A DNA stretch of 64,000 bases from Mycolicibacterium senegalense (GTDB lineage: Bacteria > Actinomycetota > Actinomycetes > Mycobacteriales > Mycobacteriaceae), in the NCBI RefSeq assembly GCF_019645875.1, contig NZ_CP081000.1:5206417-5270416 (forward strand), in the 5' to 3' direction. Positions within the stretch are counted from its first letter, which is position 1, and every line of letters begins with the position of its first letter. This document shows positions 36,509-46,783 of the stretch, piece after piece. A model generated the notes under the pieces. That model saw only the letters and a program-made list of their open reading frames with translations, was not told the DNA's origin and searched no databases. The translations under genes and the position numbers were made by a program.

Positions 36509-39500
36509 TTGACCGCATCCGAAACCGTGCGCGAAGAATGTTCAGCCCCGAATTCCGGCGGTCCGGGCAAGGCGGAGCGCGCGCTGCCCGTGACCCCGGT
36601 CGCCGTGATCGGCATGTCCTGCCGACTCCCCGGCGGCATCGATTCGCCTGAGCGATTGTGGGAATCCCTGCTACGCGGCGATGACCTGGTCACCGAGGTT
36701 CCGCCGGACCGCTGGGACGCCGACGAGTACTACGACCCAGAACCGGGGGTGCCGGGCCGGTCGGTCTCAAAATGGGGCGCGTTTCTCGACGATGTCGCCG
36801 GCTTCGATGCCGAGTTCTTCGGAATCAACGAACGCGAGAGTGCGGCACTTGACCCGCAGCATCGATTACTGCTGGAGACTTCCTGGGAAGCCATGGAGCA
36901 CGCCGGCCTCACCCGCGAGGCCTTGGCGGATTCGCTTACCGGGGTATTCGTCGGTCTGACCCACGCCGACTACCAAATGCTCGCCGCCGATGCCCAGGCG
37001 TTGGAGGCGGCATACGGGTTCAGCGGCAACAACTTCAGCCTGGCCTCGGGGCGGATCGCTTACGCCCTCGGCGTTCACGGTCCCGCGCTCACCGTAGACA
37101 CCGCCTGCTCGTCGGGTCTGACCGCGGTGCACCTGGCCTGCCGCAGCCTGCACGAAGGAGAGAGCGATCTCGCGCTGGCCGGGGGTGCCACCTTGGCCCT
37201 CGACCCGCGCAAGTTCGCATCGGGTTCCGCAGAGGGAATGCTGTCGGCGACCGGGCGCTGCCATGCCTTTGACGTCGCGGCCGACGGCTTCGTCGGCGGG
37301 GAGGGGTGCGCCGTCGTGTTGCTGAAGCGACTGCAGGATGCCCTGAGGGACGGCGACCGGATCCTGGCGGTGATTCGCGGTACTGCCGCCAACCAGGACG
37401 GCCACACCGTCAACATCGCGACGCCCTCCGATGCGGCCCAGACTGCGGTTTACCGCGCGGCTCTGAGTGCGGCGGGGGTCGACCCTTCGACGGTCGGCAT
37501 GGTGGAGGCGCACGGTACCGGGACACCCGTCGGGGACCCGATCGAATATGCCAGTCTGGCAAGGGTTTACGGAGTCGACGGCCCTTGTGCGCTCGCATCG
37601 GTGAAGACCAATATGGGTCATGCTCAGGCGGCTTCTGGAGCCATAGGACTGATGAAGGCGGTCCTCGCGGTCCAGCACGGCCTGGTTCCGCAGAACCTTC
37701 ATTTCCACCGCCTGCCTGAACGGCTAGCCGAGATCGAGACGAAATTGTTCGTCCCCCAGTCGACTACGCCGTGGTGCACCAACGGTCATCATCCCCGCAG
37801 GGCGGCAGTGTCCTCGTACGGGCTGTCGGGGACGAACGTGCACGCCATCTTGGAGCAAGCACCCCGACAATTGGTGTCCGACGCCGCGGCAGCGGAAGCA
37901 TCGCCCGCGTCGGAAACAACGATGATCTTCCCGATTTCATCGACCTCGTCAGACGAGCTACGACGTACGGCGGGCCGGCTGGCCGAATGGGTCGAAGCAC
38001 ACGACGACGTCGCCCTGACGGATCTGGCCTACACCCTTTCCCGTCGACGGGTACATCGCCCGGTGCGAACCGCGGTCAGCGCAAGCACGCGGTCGGAACT
38101 GCTCGCAGCACTGCGTGAGATCGCGAACGGCGAAACCCCCTATCAAGCCGCCGTGGGCCGTGACGACCGCGGCCCGGTCTGGGTGTTCTCCGGCCAAGGT
38201 TCCCAATGGGCAGGTATGGGCGCCCAGCTGCTGGCGACTGAGCCGATGTTCGCCGCTACCGTGGCCGAGGCGGAGCCGATCATCGCCGCCGAATCCGGAT
38301 TCTCGGTAACCGAGGCGATGTCGGCGCCTGAGGTGGTAACGGGTCAGGACCGGCTGCAGCCGACATTGTTCACCATGCAGGTCGCGATGGCCGCGGCCAT
38401 GACAGCGCACGGCGTTCGGCCCGGTGCGGTCATCGGCCACTCCCTGGGTGAGGGCGCGGCGGCGGTCGTGGCGGGTGCCCTGTCGCTGGAGGATGGGCTG
38501 CGCCTGATCTGTCGCCGGTCTCGGCTGATGTCCCGAATCTCCGGCAAAGGCGCCACAGCGGCCGTGGAATTACCTGCCAAGCAGATACTTTCGGAGTTGA
38601 CCGGCCGCGGCATCGCCGACGTCGTGGTGGCTGTCGTGGCATCGCCACAGTCGACCGTCATCGCGGGCGCCACCCAGACAGTCCGCGATCTCGTCGCGGA
38701 CTGGGAACAACGTGGGGTGATGGCACGCGAGATCCCGGTCGACGTGGCTTTCCATTCGCCCCAGGTGGAGCCGATCGTCGGCGAACTCGCCGACGCGCTC
38801 GCCGACCTCGAACCCATGACTCCGGAGATCCCGTTCTACTCGGCAACCCTGTTCGACCCGCGAGAGCAGCCCGTGTGCGATGCCGATTACTGGGTGACGA
38901 ACATGCGCCGGATGGTCCGCTTCGCGGCCGCCGTACAGGCCGCGTTGGAGGACGGCTACCGCGTTTTCGCCGAACTCTCACCCCATCCGTTGCTGACGCG
39001 GGCCCTGGAACAGACCGCCTCGGGCCGCGAGACGCCGATGGCTGCACTGGCGGCCATGCGTCGTCAGCAACCGCTGCCGCATGGGTTGCGCCAGCTGTTG
39101 ATCGACGTCCACAGCGCAGGGGCTTCGATCGATTTCTCGGTGCTCTGTCCGGCCGGCGAACTGGTGGAGGCGCCGCTGCCGACGTGGACCCACCGGCGAC
39201 TGTGGCTGGCCGGGAGTGGCCAGGAAACGCCCACCCACGGTGGTTGCACCATCGCCGTACACCCGCTGTTGGGGGCCAGTGTTCGGTTGCACGAGGAACC
39301 TGAGCGCTACGTGTGGCAGGCCGACATCGGTACAGCCGCCCAGCCCTGGTTGGCCGATCATCAGATCCGAGGTGTCGCGGTAGCACCTGGTGCGGCTTAC
39401 TGCGAGATGGCGCTGGCTGCGGCGCGGGCTGTGTACGGCGATTCCGGCGAAGTCCGCGACATTCGCTTCGAGCAGGCGCTGCTTGTCGACGACCACACCG

Positions 39501-42500
39501 TGGTGAGCTCTTCAGCCTCGATGTCGGCTCCTGGCACCGCCTCCTTCACGGTGCAAACCGACGAGGATGGCCAGCAGACGCGGCGCGCTGCCGCGGTCCT
39601 ACACGCCGAGGCAGACGGACAGCAGCCTCCTGCCTACGACGTGACGGCAGTCCTGGCCTCCCATCCCGGCGAAGAAGACGGCGCAGAAGTGCGCAATCGA
39701 GTCGGCCAGCACGGTATCGAGTACGGCCAGGCGTTCACCGGTCTGATGACGGTTCGTACCGGTGAGCCACCAGCGCGCACTGTGCTCGCTGAAGTCGCGC
39801 TGCCGAGGTCGATCCGCTCGCAACAGGATGCCTATGGCGTGCACCCGGCACTTCTGGACGCCTGTTTCCAATCGGTCGAGGCTCATCCTGACGTCCGGGC
39901 GCTCGGCGGCGACGCGCTGGGATTGCCGCTCGGCGTCCGGCGGCTGCGTATCTTCGAGTCAGCTCGCAACGCTCACTACTGTTACACCCGGTTGATCAAA
40001 GCCGATGCGACCGGCATCGAGGCAGACATCGACGTACTCGATGAGGCCGGTAACGTCCTGCTGAGCGTGGAGGGGTTGCGGCTGGGCGCCGCTGCCTCCC
40101 AAAGCGGGCACGACGACCAGCTGCTCAGCGAGAGATTGTTGACCGTCGAATGGCGACAACGAGATCTACCCGAGGTGGAGTACGCCGACGCCGGATCATG
40201 GTTGCTGATCGGTGAATCAGACGGCGCCGACGGGGTAGCCGAGCAATTGTGCGGGCTGTTGACGGCCCGCGGCGCCCAGTGCACGAGCATGAGTTGGCCA
40301 GACCAGGAGGACGACTCGGGGACCTGCGAGCAACTCGCAAACCATCTGCGCACCGGCCGATTCACCGGCGTGGTGATCCTCATGTCCCCGAACAACGGTG
40401 ACCACGCCGAGCAGTCGCCCCTGCTGGGTCGCGAGTACGTGCGTCACATGGTGCACATCACCCGCGAATTGCCGGAAATAAACGGAGAATTGCCACGCCT
40501 GTATGTCGTGACTCGCAACGCCCAGACAGTAGTCGCCGGTGATGTCGCGAATCTGGACCAGGCCGAATTGCGGGGATTGTTCCGGGTCATCGGCACCGAG
40601 CATCCCCACCTGGCCGCCACTCAGATCGATCTGGACGCCGCCACCGATACCGAGCAGGTGGCACGGCAACTGTTGAGCGCATCCGAGGAGGACGAAACCG
40701 CGTGGCGCAATGGCCGGTGGTACACCGCACGACTATGCCTGGCCCCATTGCGGCCGGAGGAGCGACAGACCACAGTCGCCCACCTCGATCGCGACCGAAT
40801 GCGGCTGCAGATCCGCACGCCGGGCGATCTGGATTCGATGGAGCTCGTTGCATGCGAACATGTTCCGCCAGGACCAGGGCAGATCGAGGTCGCGGTAACG
40901 GCATCTAGCATCAACTTTGCCGACGTTCTCGTCGCGTTCGGCCGTTACCCCGCCTTCGACGGACGACTGCCTGCGCTCGGCATCGACTTCGCCGGGGTGG
41001 TGACCGCGGTCGGACCCGGCGTGACAGATCATCGCGTGGGTGACCATGTGGGAGGCCTGTGTGCCGAAGGCTGTTGGGCGACGTTCGTCACGTGCGATGC
41101 GCGATTGGCGGTGCCCCTGCCCGGAGGCCTGACCGACCACGAAGCGGCCGCCCTGACCATCGCCACCGCGACCGCTTACTACGGGCTGAACGACATGGCG
41201 CGAATCAAAGCTGGGGACAAGGTGCTGATCCACTCGGCGACGGGCGGCGTAGGCCAGGCGGCGATGGCGATCGCACAAGCTGCCGGAGCCGAGATCTTCG
41301 CGACCGCCGGCAGTGAACAGCGTCGCCAGTTGTTGCGCGACATGGGTGTTGAGCATGTATATGACTCACGCTCTGTGGAGTTCGCCGATCAGATACGCGA
41401 AGACACCCAGGGTTACGGCGTGGACATCGTGCTGAATTCGGTGACCGGCGCAGCTCAGCGTGCAGGTCTGGAACTACTGGCATTCGGCGGCCGTTTCGTG
41501 GAGATCGGCAAGCGCGACATCTATGGCGACACCCGGTTGGGGCTTTTCCCCTTCCGCCGCAACCTCTCGTTCTATGCCGTCGATCTGGCGTTGATGTCCG
41601 TCAGCCATCCCGACCGGCTCCGCGAGCTACTCGAAACGGTGTATTTGCTCACCGCCGAGGGCGATCTGCCGATGCCTGAATACACCCGATATCCATTGGC
41701 CGACGCTGCCAACGCGATTCGGATGATCAGCGGTGCACAGCACACCGGCAAGCTCGTGCTCGACATCCCGCACACCGGCTCCAGTCGGCTGGTCGTTCCG
41801 CCCTCCGCGGTGCGGGTGTTCCGCACCGATGGCGCCTACATCGTGACCGGCGGGCTCGGAGGACTCGGATTGTTCCTGGCCGAGAGAATGGCAGCCGGTG
41901 GGTGTGGCCGTATCGTGCTGTCTTCACGCTCACAGCCCACTGCCGCGGCATCGGACGTCCTCGAGCGGATCCGGGCCACCGGTGTCGACGTCCGCGTCGA
42001 ATGCGGCGACATTGCCGAGGCCGTTACCGCTGAGAAGTTGGTGGCCGTCGCAACCGCCGGCGGCCTGCCGCTGCGCGGCGTATTGCACGCGGCCGGGGTG
42101 ATCGAAGACGCGGCTTTGACCAACATTACCGACGATCTGATCGAACGCGATTGGGCTCCAAAGGTTTACGGTGCATGGAATCTACACAACGCCACCGCAG
42201 ACCAGCCTCTGGACTGGTTCTGCTCGTTCTCGTCCGCGGCGGCTCTGGTCGGTTCACCGGGACAGGGTGCATACGCCGCGGCCAACAGTTGGCTCGACGC
42301 GTTCAGCCTGTGGCGGCGAGCCCTGGGCTTGCCTGCCACCTCGATCGCCTGGGGACCTTGGGGGCAGATCGGCCGAGGCACCGCTCTGGCGGAGAGCACG
42401 GGAATGGCCATTGCGCCCGATGAAGGCCTGTACGCGTTCGAAGCGTTGCTGCGGCACGATCGTGCCTACACCGGATACGCACCGATCGCCGGGGCGCAGT

Positions 42501-42850
42501 GGTTGTCCGTGTTCGCCGAACGCAGCCCCTTCGCCGAGGCATTCCGGTCAACCGGCCATGGTGCGACGGGCACGAGCAAGTTGCGGGCGGAGCTGGGCGA
42601 GCTGCCTCGGGAAGAGTGGGCCGCCAAGATCAGGCATGTGATCTCGGACCAGGTCAGCGTGATCCTGCGCCGAAGTGTCGATCCCGACCGCTCTTTGTCC
42701 GAGTACGGCATGGACTCTCTGGGTGCGCTCGAGCTGCGCACCCGCATAGAGAGCGAAACAGGAATTCGCATCTCGGCCACCGGAATCACCACAATTCACG
42801 GGCTGGCCGAGTTGTTGTGCGAAAAACTCACCCCGGTCGAGGCGGCATGA
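36509..42850 (+). CDS. Highly reducing type I polyketide synthase, KS-AT-DH-ER-KR-ACP
   Basis: The roughly 2113-residue single-module PKS has, in order: KS with DTACSSG (Cys near residue 200); AT with GHSLGEG (Ser near 645) and VAFHSP downstream, a pattern that points to malonyl- rather than methylmalonyl-CoA; DH with the HxxxGxxxxP motif DHQIRGVAVAP (near 950); ER with NADPH loop SATGGVGQA (near 1575); KR with GGLGGLG (near 1780) and Tyr in GAYAAAN; ACP with GMDSL (near 2070). No thioesterase is present. The order resembles mycocerosic acid synthase. TTG 36509 is preferred because GGAGGAGGG directly precedes it; GTG 36494 would overlap that site. It probably elongates the FAAL-activated starter into the lipid tail. 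Confidence 0.93.
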   Translation: MTASETVREECSAPNSGGPGKAERALPVTPVAVIGMSCRLPGGIDSPERLWESLLRGDDLVTEVPPDRWDADEYYDPEPGVPGRSVSKWGAFLDDVAGFDAEFFGINERESAALDPQHRLLLETSWEAMEHAGLTREALADSLTGVFVGLTHADYQMLAADAQALEAAYGFSGNNFSLASGRIAYALGVHGPALTVDTACSSGLTAVHLACRSLHEGESDLALAGGATLALDPRKFASGSAEGMLSATGRCHAFDVAADGFVGGEGCAVVLLKRLQDALRDGDRILAVIRGTAANQDGHTVNIATPSDAAQTAVYRAALSAAGVDPSTVGMVEAHGTGTPVGDPIEYASLARVYGVDGPCALASVKTNMGHAQAASGAIGLMKAVLAVQHGLVPQNLHFHRLPERLAEIETKLFVPQSTTPWCTNGHHPRRAAVSSYGLSGTNVHAILEQAPRQLVSDAAAAEASPASETTMIFPISSTSSDELRRTAGRLAEWVEAHDDVALTDLAYTLSRRRVHRPVRTAVSASTRSELLAALREIANGETPYQAAVGRDDRGPVWVFSGQGSQWAGMGAQLLATEPMFAATVAEAEPIIAAESGFSVTEAMSAPEVVTGQDRLQPTLFTMQVAMAAAMTAHGVRPGAVIGHSLGEGAAAVVAGALSLEDGLRLICRRSRLMSRISGKGATAAVELPAKQILSELTGRGIADVVVAVVASPQSTVIAGATQTVRDLVADWEQRGVMAREIPVDVAFHSPQVEPIVGELADALADLEPMTPEIPFYSATLFDPREQPVCDADYWVTNMRRMVRFAAAVQAALEDGYRVFAELSPHPLLTRALEQTASGRETPMAALAAMRRQQPLPHGLRQLLIDVHSAGASIDFSVLCPAGELVEAPLPTWTHRRLWLAGSGQETPTHGGCTIAVHPLLGASVRLHEEPERYVWQADIGTAAQPWLADHQIRGVAVAPGAAYCEMALAAARAVYGDSGEVRDIRFEQALLVDDHTVVSSSASMSAPGTASFTVQTDEDGQQTRRAAAVLHAEADGQQPPAYDVTAVLASHPGEEDGAEVRNRVGQHGIEYGQAFTGLMTVRTGEPPARTVLAEVALPRSIRSQQDAYGVHPALLDACFQSVEAHPDVRALGGDALGLPLGVRRLRIFESARNAHYCYTRLIKADATGIEADIDVLDEAGNVLLSVEGLRLGAAASQSGHDDQLLSERLLTVEWRQRDLPEVEYADAGSWLLIGESDGADGVAEQLCGLLTARGAQCTSMSWPDQEDDSGTCEQLANHLRTGRFTGVVILMSPNNGDHAEQSPLLGREYVRHMVHITRELPEINGELPRLYVVTRNAQTVVAGDVANLDQAELRGLFRVIGTEHPHLAATQIDLDAATDTEQVARQLLSASEEDETAWRNGRWYTARLCLAPLRPEERQTTVAHLDRDRMRLQIRTPGDLDSMELVACEHVPPGPGQIEVAVTASSINFADVLVAFGRYPAFDGRLPALGIDFAGVVTAVGPGVTDHRVGDHVGGLCAEGCWATFVTCDARLAVPLPGGLTDHEAAALTIATATAYYGLNDMARIKAGDKVLIHSATGGVGQAAMAIAQAAGAEIFATAGSEQRRQLLRDMGVEHVYDSRSVEFADQIREDTQGYGVDIVLNSVTGAAQRAGLELLAFGGRFVEIGKRDIYGDTRLGLFPFRRNLSFYAVDLALMSVSHPDRLRELLETVYLLTAEGDLPMPEYTRYPLADAANAIRMISGAQHTGKLVLDIPHTGSSRLVVPPSAVRVFRTDGAYIVTGGLGGLGLFLAERMAAGGCGRIVLSSRSQPTAAASDVLERIRATGVDVRVECGDIAEAVTAEKLVAVATAGGLPLRGVLHAAGVIEDAALTNITDDLIERDWAPKVYGAWNLHNATADQPLDWFCSFSSAAALVGSPGQGAYAAANSWLDAFSLWRRALGLPATSIAWGPWGQIGRGTALAESTGMAIAPDEGLYAFEALLRHDRAYTGYAPIAGAQWLSVFAERSPFAEAFRSTGHGATGTSKLRAELGELPREEWAAKIRHVISDQVSVILRRSVDPDRSLSEYGMDSLGALELRTRIESETGIRISATGITTIHGLAELLCEKLTPVEAA

Positions 42851-43638
42851 TGACTGGCGCCCAGAGCTTTGTGGGCATGCCGAGGGCCGGGCCGGACGCG
42901 TCGTGGTTGTCGCGGCGACTGCAGACCGATCGCTTGGAATATCTCGATCGCAGCGACGTGGATGATCTGAAACAAAAGGTTGTGCGCGCGATCGATCGGG
43001 GCGGGAACCGACGGCGCTTCGGCACATACGAGAAGTACGCGCGAATGGCACTTGCCGAAGTCATCGAAACCCCAGCGCCGAGAATCCTCGAGCTCGGCTG
43101 CGGCCTCGGCGGTTTATCCCGTAAGTTGCTGGAGCTCCATCCCAGCGCCGAGGTGACCATAACCGATGTCGATCCATCATTCGTGTCCGAAATCTCGGCC
43201 AGTGACCTGGGTCGCCACCCCAGGGCTACCGTCCGCGAAATGGATGCCACTGCCATCGATGCACCGGACGGTTCTTTCGACCTCGCGGTGTTCGCATTGT
43301 CGTTGCATCACTTGCCGCCCGAATCGGCCGCCCGGGTCTTCGCAGAAGGCACGAGAGCAGCCGAGAAGTTGATCATCATCGACGTCCACCGCCCGTCAGC
43401 GCCGCTGCATCTGGCGATGCTGGCCGCGACCATGCCGTTCATCCGGATCGCGGTGATACACGACGCGGTGATCAGCGGCCTGCGCGCCTACAGCACGTCG
43501 GCGCTGCAGGCGCTGGCTCAGCATGCCGACCCGGCGATCAACCTGGAGTTCCGACACCGCCGAATCGGTCCGACAGTGCTCATGGCACGCCGTGGACAGC
43601 AAACAGACTCTCCGCCACGCGGAGGGCGCATCGACTGA
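42847..43638 (+). CDS. Class I SAM-dependent methyltransferase
   Basis: The 263-residue free-standing methyltransferase has SAM motif I LELGCGLGGLSRKLLE (about residues 80-95), acidic motif II TITDVDPSF, motif III MDATAID and SLHHLPP. The ATGATGA junction with the PKS gives 4-bp or 1-bp overlap, so translation is coupled. Possible jobs are O-methylation of the peptide C-terminus, of a side chain, or of the polyketide. The N-methylations are presumably done by the domains embedded in the NRPS. Confidence 0.82.
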   Translation: MMTGAQSFVGMPRAGPDASWLSRRLQTDRLEYLDRSDVDDLKQKVVRAIDRGGNRRRFGTYEKYARMALAEVIETPAPRILELGCGLGGLSRKLLELHPSAEVTITDVDPSFVSEISASDLGRHPRATVREMDATAIDAPDGSFDLAVFALSLHHLPPESAARVFAEGTRAAEKLIIIDVHRPSAPLHLAMLAATMPFIRIAVIHDAVISGLRAYSTSALQALAQHADPAINLEFRHRRIGPTVLMARRGQQTDSPPRGGRID

Positions 43639-43924
43639 GCGAAAACGTTGCGCGACGAGTGGCCGGACACTGGTCGTCATACCTGCGGCAGATCGATACT
43701 CCGGTGATCTCGGAATGCGCCGGGAAGATGCCGGAACATGTTGCTATACAGTGGTTTTTCCGATCATTCGGCCACGACCGAACGGCCGAGGAGGCAGCCG
43801 GACACCCCACGGGAGCAGCGGCGGGCACTGGCTGACAGGGCCCCTCCGACGCTCGGCGGAAAACCGGCGAAAGAATTTCCCGAGAACCCGAACAGCAAAT
43901 AGCCTAGGCGGTAGCATTCCGAAC

Positions 43925-44746
43925 ATGTGGGGGTCGTTGGCCGCTCTGGCACTCTTGACGACGATCAACCCTGTGCGCCTCGGCCTCATTCTTCTGGTCT
44001 TGTCTCGGCCTCGGCCGATGAAGAACCTGCTCGCATATTGGACCGGAGCCCTCGCGGTGGGGATGGCCACCCTGCTCATTCCGCTGATCATCCTGCACAC
44101 CGCCCCCTCGTCCGCCTCGTTCGCCGACAAGTTCGCCGACCCGACATCGAGCCCGGCCGCCCAGCGCAGCACTATCGGCACGGGAGCCGCCCTGCTGTTG
44201 ATCGCCGTCGCGATCGGTGTTCACGCCCTGGTGCGATCGCGCGCTACGGAACACAGCGCAGTCCGGGCAACCACCGGACCGGACGGCGATACCAAAACCT
44301 CGACGATGCTGATGGATTCGTCGGTGCCGCTGGCGCTCAGGCGCTTTCTGCATCCGGACTCCGAGGACGACGCCGAGAACAAATCGAAGGTTCGGCGCTT
44401 GGCCGCCAAGGCCCGTTCGGCATGGCGGGACGGATCGCCGTGGATCTCGTTCTTCATCGGCGTCTGGTTCCTTCCTCCATTGGACGGAGTTTTCTTCGCC
44501 CTCGGTATCGTCATCGCCTCGGGCGCATCCACGGGGGTGCAAGTCGTAGCCCTGGTCGCGTTCGTTATCGGCGTGTTGACCGTCGAGGAGACCATCCTGG
44601 TCAGCAACCTGTTCGCGCCGCAGCGCACGCAGGCGGTCCTGCGCACGGTCCACGACTGGGCGCACGTGCACCGGCGCAAATTCGTGGCGGCCATCTTGAT
44701 AGTCGTCGGACTTTCACTGGTGGCCCGCGGCCTGGGTGGCCTCTGA
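43925..44746 (+). CDS. GAP-family integral membrane protein
   Basis: The 273-residue protein has about six TM segments (for example SLAALALLTTINPVRLGLILLV and FFIGVWFLPPLDGVFFALGIVI) and a cytoplasmic charged loop around residues 130-165. The opening INPVRLG and later PPLDG motifs are those of the GAP family (glycopeptidolipid-addressing protein), whose founding member is needed for GPL display on the cell surface in M. smegmatis. ATG 43925 is preceded by TAGCAT seven bases upstream, which looks like a -10 box for a leaderless transcript. The 286 bp between the methyltransferase and this gene hold nothing else I recognise. A role in lipopeptide translocation is inferred. Confidence 0.82.
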   Translation: MWGSLAALALLTTINPVRLGLILLVLSRPRPMKNLLAYWTGALAVGMATLLIPLIILHTAPSSASFADKFADPTSSPAAQRSTIGTGAALLLIAVAIGVHALVRSRATEHSAVRATTGPDGDTKTSTMLMDSSVPLALRRFLHPDSEDDAENKSKVRRLAAKARSAWRDGSPWISFFIGVWFLPPLDGVFFALGIVIASGASTGVQVVALVAFVIGVLTVEETILVSNLFAPQRTQAVLRTVHDWAHVHRRKFVAAILIVVGLSLVARGLGGL

Positions 44747-44830
44747 CCAGATTCGGCTACCGCCCGATCACCCGCTCGGTATCATCTTCGCGGCAAAAGT
44801 TACGAACGTTGTTTCCTGGAGCGGGCCCAC

Positions 44831-46768
44831 ATGTGCGCACACGTCGAGCGGTTGGAATTCCAAGCGGAGGCACGCCAGCTGCTGGAGCTGCTGGTTCATT
44901 CGGTGTATTCCCACAAAGACTCGTTTCTGCGGGAATTGATCTCGAACGCTTCTGACGCGCTGGACAAGTTGCGACTAGAAACGATGCGCAACAAGGACCT
45001 GAATGCGGATGCTTCCGATCTCCATATCGAGATCGAAGTGGGACACGACCCCCGCACGCTGACCGTGCGCGACAACGGGATCGGGATGACCCACGACGAG
45101 GTCGTCGACCTGATCGGCACATTGGCCAAGTCCGGAACCGGCGAGCTGCGCCAGCGGTTGCGCGAGAGCAAGAAGGCCGCCGATTCCGAGGATTTGATCG
45201 GCCAGTTCGGCGTGGGCTTCTATTCGACGTTCATGGTGGCCGATGAGGTCGAGCTGCTCACCCGAAAAGCCGGCGAGAGCGGCGCCACCCGGTGGGTGTC
45301 GAGCGGTGATGGCACGTACACCATCGAGTCCCTCGAGGATGCACCCCAGGGCACCTCGGTCATCATGCACCTCAAACCAGAGGATCTCGAGGATCAGCTT
45401 CCCGACTACACCGCCGAGTGGAAGATCCGAGAGCTCGTCAAGAAATACTCCGACTTCATCGCCTGGCCGATACGGATGCAGGTAGAGCGCCGGATCCCCG
45501 CCCCCGAAGAGGGCGGACAAGACACCGTGACCACCGAGACTCAGACTCTCAATTCAGGCAAGGCTCTGTGGGCCCGACCGAAAGACGAAGTGTCCGAGGA
45601 GGAATACCGGGAGTTCTACAAGCACATCGCCCACGCCTGGGACGATCCGCTCGAAGTCATCACGATGAAGGGCGAGGGCACCTTCGAATACCAGGCGTTG
45701 TTGTTCATCCCCTCCCACGCCCCGTTTGACCTGTTCACCAGGGATGCAAAGACCGGTGTGCAGCTCTATGTCAAGCGCGTCTTCATCATGGGTGACTGCG
45801 ACGAACTGGTGCCGCGATACCTACGTTTCGTCAAAGGCGTAGTCGACGCCCAAGACATGTCACTCAACGTCTCCCGCGAAATCCTCCAGCAAGATCGGCA
45901 CATCACGGTCATCCGGCGACGACTGACCAAGAAGGTCCTCTCGACGATCGGTGATCTCCAAACCGGGCGGCCCGAGGACTACCGTACGTTCTGGACCCAG
46001 TTCGGCGCAGTCCTCAAGGAGGGCCTGACACATGATGCCGACAACCAGGACGCACTCCTGCGGGTTTCGTCGTTCGCGTCGACCCGCAGCGTGGAGGAAC
46101 TCACCACTCTGGACAGCTACGTCGAGCGGATGAAGGATGGGCAGACACAGATTTTCTATGCCACCGGCTCCTCGCACGACCAGCTGTTGAAGTCGCCTCA
46201 CCTTGAGGCGTTCAAAGCCAGAGGCTACGAAGTGCTGTTGCTCACCGACCCGGTTGATGAGGTGTGGGTCAGTGCGGTGCGGGAATTCGACGGTAAGCCA
46301 CTGCAATCGGTGGCCCAGGGCGAAGTGGACCTCGACCCCGAGGACGAAACCCACAGCGCAGAGCGGGAAGAGCAGCAGCGCGATTTCTCTGATCTGCTCA
46401 CCTGGTTGCAAGAGACCTTGACCGACCACGTCTCCGAGGTCCGGTTGTCCACCCGCCTGACCGAGTCGCCGGCCTGCCTGATCACGCCGAGTTTCGGCAT
46501 CACGCCGGCGCTGGCCCGCATGTACCGTGCCTCCGGACAGGATGTTCCGGCCGGCAAACGGATCCTGGAGATCAATGCCGGACATCCACTCATCACTGCC
46601 CTGCATCAGGCACACAAGAACCGGGGTGAAGATGCCGGGGCTTCGGCGCAACTCGCCGAGACAGCCGAACTGCTCTATGGGACAGCACTTCTGGCGGAAG
46701 GCGGCGAACTCGAAGATCCGGCGACATTCGCGGCACTGCTCGCAGACAGGCTGGCCCGCACGGTGTGA
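44831..46768 (+). CDS. htpG: HtpG, Hsp90-family molecular chaperone
   Basis: The 645-residue chaperone has the full bacterial Hsp90 layout. The N-terminal GHKL ATPase (about 1-215) has FLRELISNASDALDKLR, DNGIGM and GQFGVGFYS. The middle domain (about 225-500) has NVSREILQQ with its catalytic Arg region. The C-terminal dimerisation domain follows. Start ATG 44831 matches the family (HVERLEFQAEARQLL). It lies 84 bp after the GAP gene on the same strand and ends 15 bp from the convergent NRPS stop. HtpG is known to be needed for some NRPS/PKS products in other bacteria, so its place here may be functional. Confidence 0.95.
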   Translation: MCAHVERLEFQAEARQLLELLVHSVYSHKDSFLRELISNASDALDKLRLETMRNKDLNADASDLHIEIEVGHDPRTLTVRDNGIGMTHDEVVDLIGTLAKSGTGELRQRLRESKKAADSEDLIGQFGVGFYSTFMVADEVELLTRKAGESGATRWVSSGDGTYTIESLEDAPQGTSVIMHLKPEDLEDQLPDYTAEWKIRELVKKYSDFIAWPIRMQVERRIPAPEEGGQDTVTTETQTLNSGKALWARPKDEVSEEEYREFYKHIAHAWDDPLEVITMKGEGTFEYQALLFIPSHAPFDLFTRDAKTGVQLYVKRVFIMGDCDELVPRYLRFVKGVVDAQDMSLNVSREILQQDRHITVIRRRLTKKVLSTIGDLQTGRPEDYRTFWTQFGAVLKEGLTHDADNQDALLRVSSFASTRSVEELTTLDSYVERMKDGQTQIFYATGSSHDQLLKSPHLEAFKARGYEVLLLTDPVDEVWVSAVREFDGKPLQSVAQGEVDLDPEDETHSAEREEQQRDFSDLLTWLQETLTDHVSEVRLSTRLTESPACLITPSFGITPALARMYRASGQDVPAGKRILEINAGHPLITALHQAHKNRGEDAGASAQLAETAELLYGTALLAEGGELEDPATFAALLADRLARTV

Positions 46769-46783
46769 CCCGGACGAGTTGCC

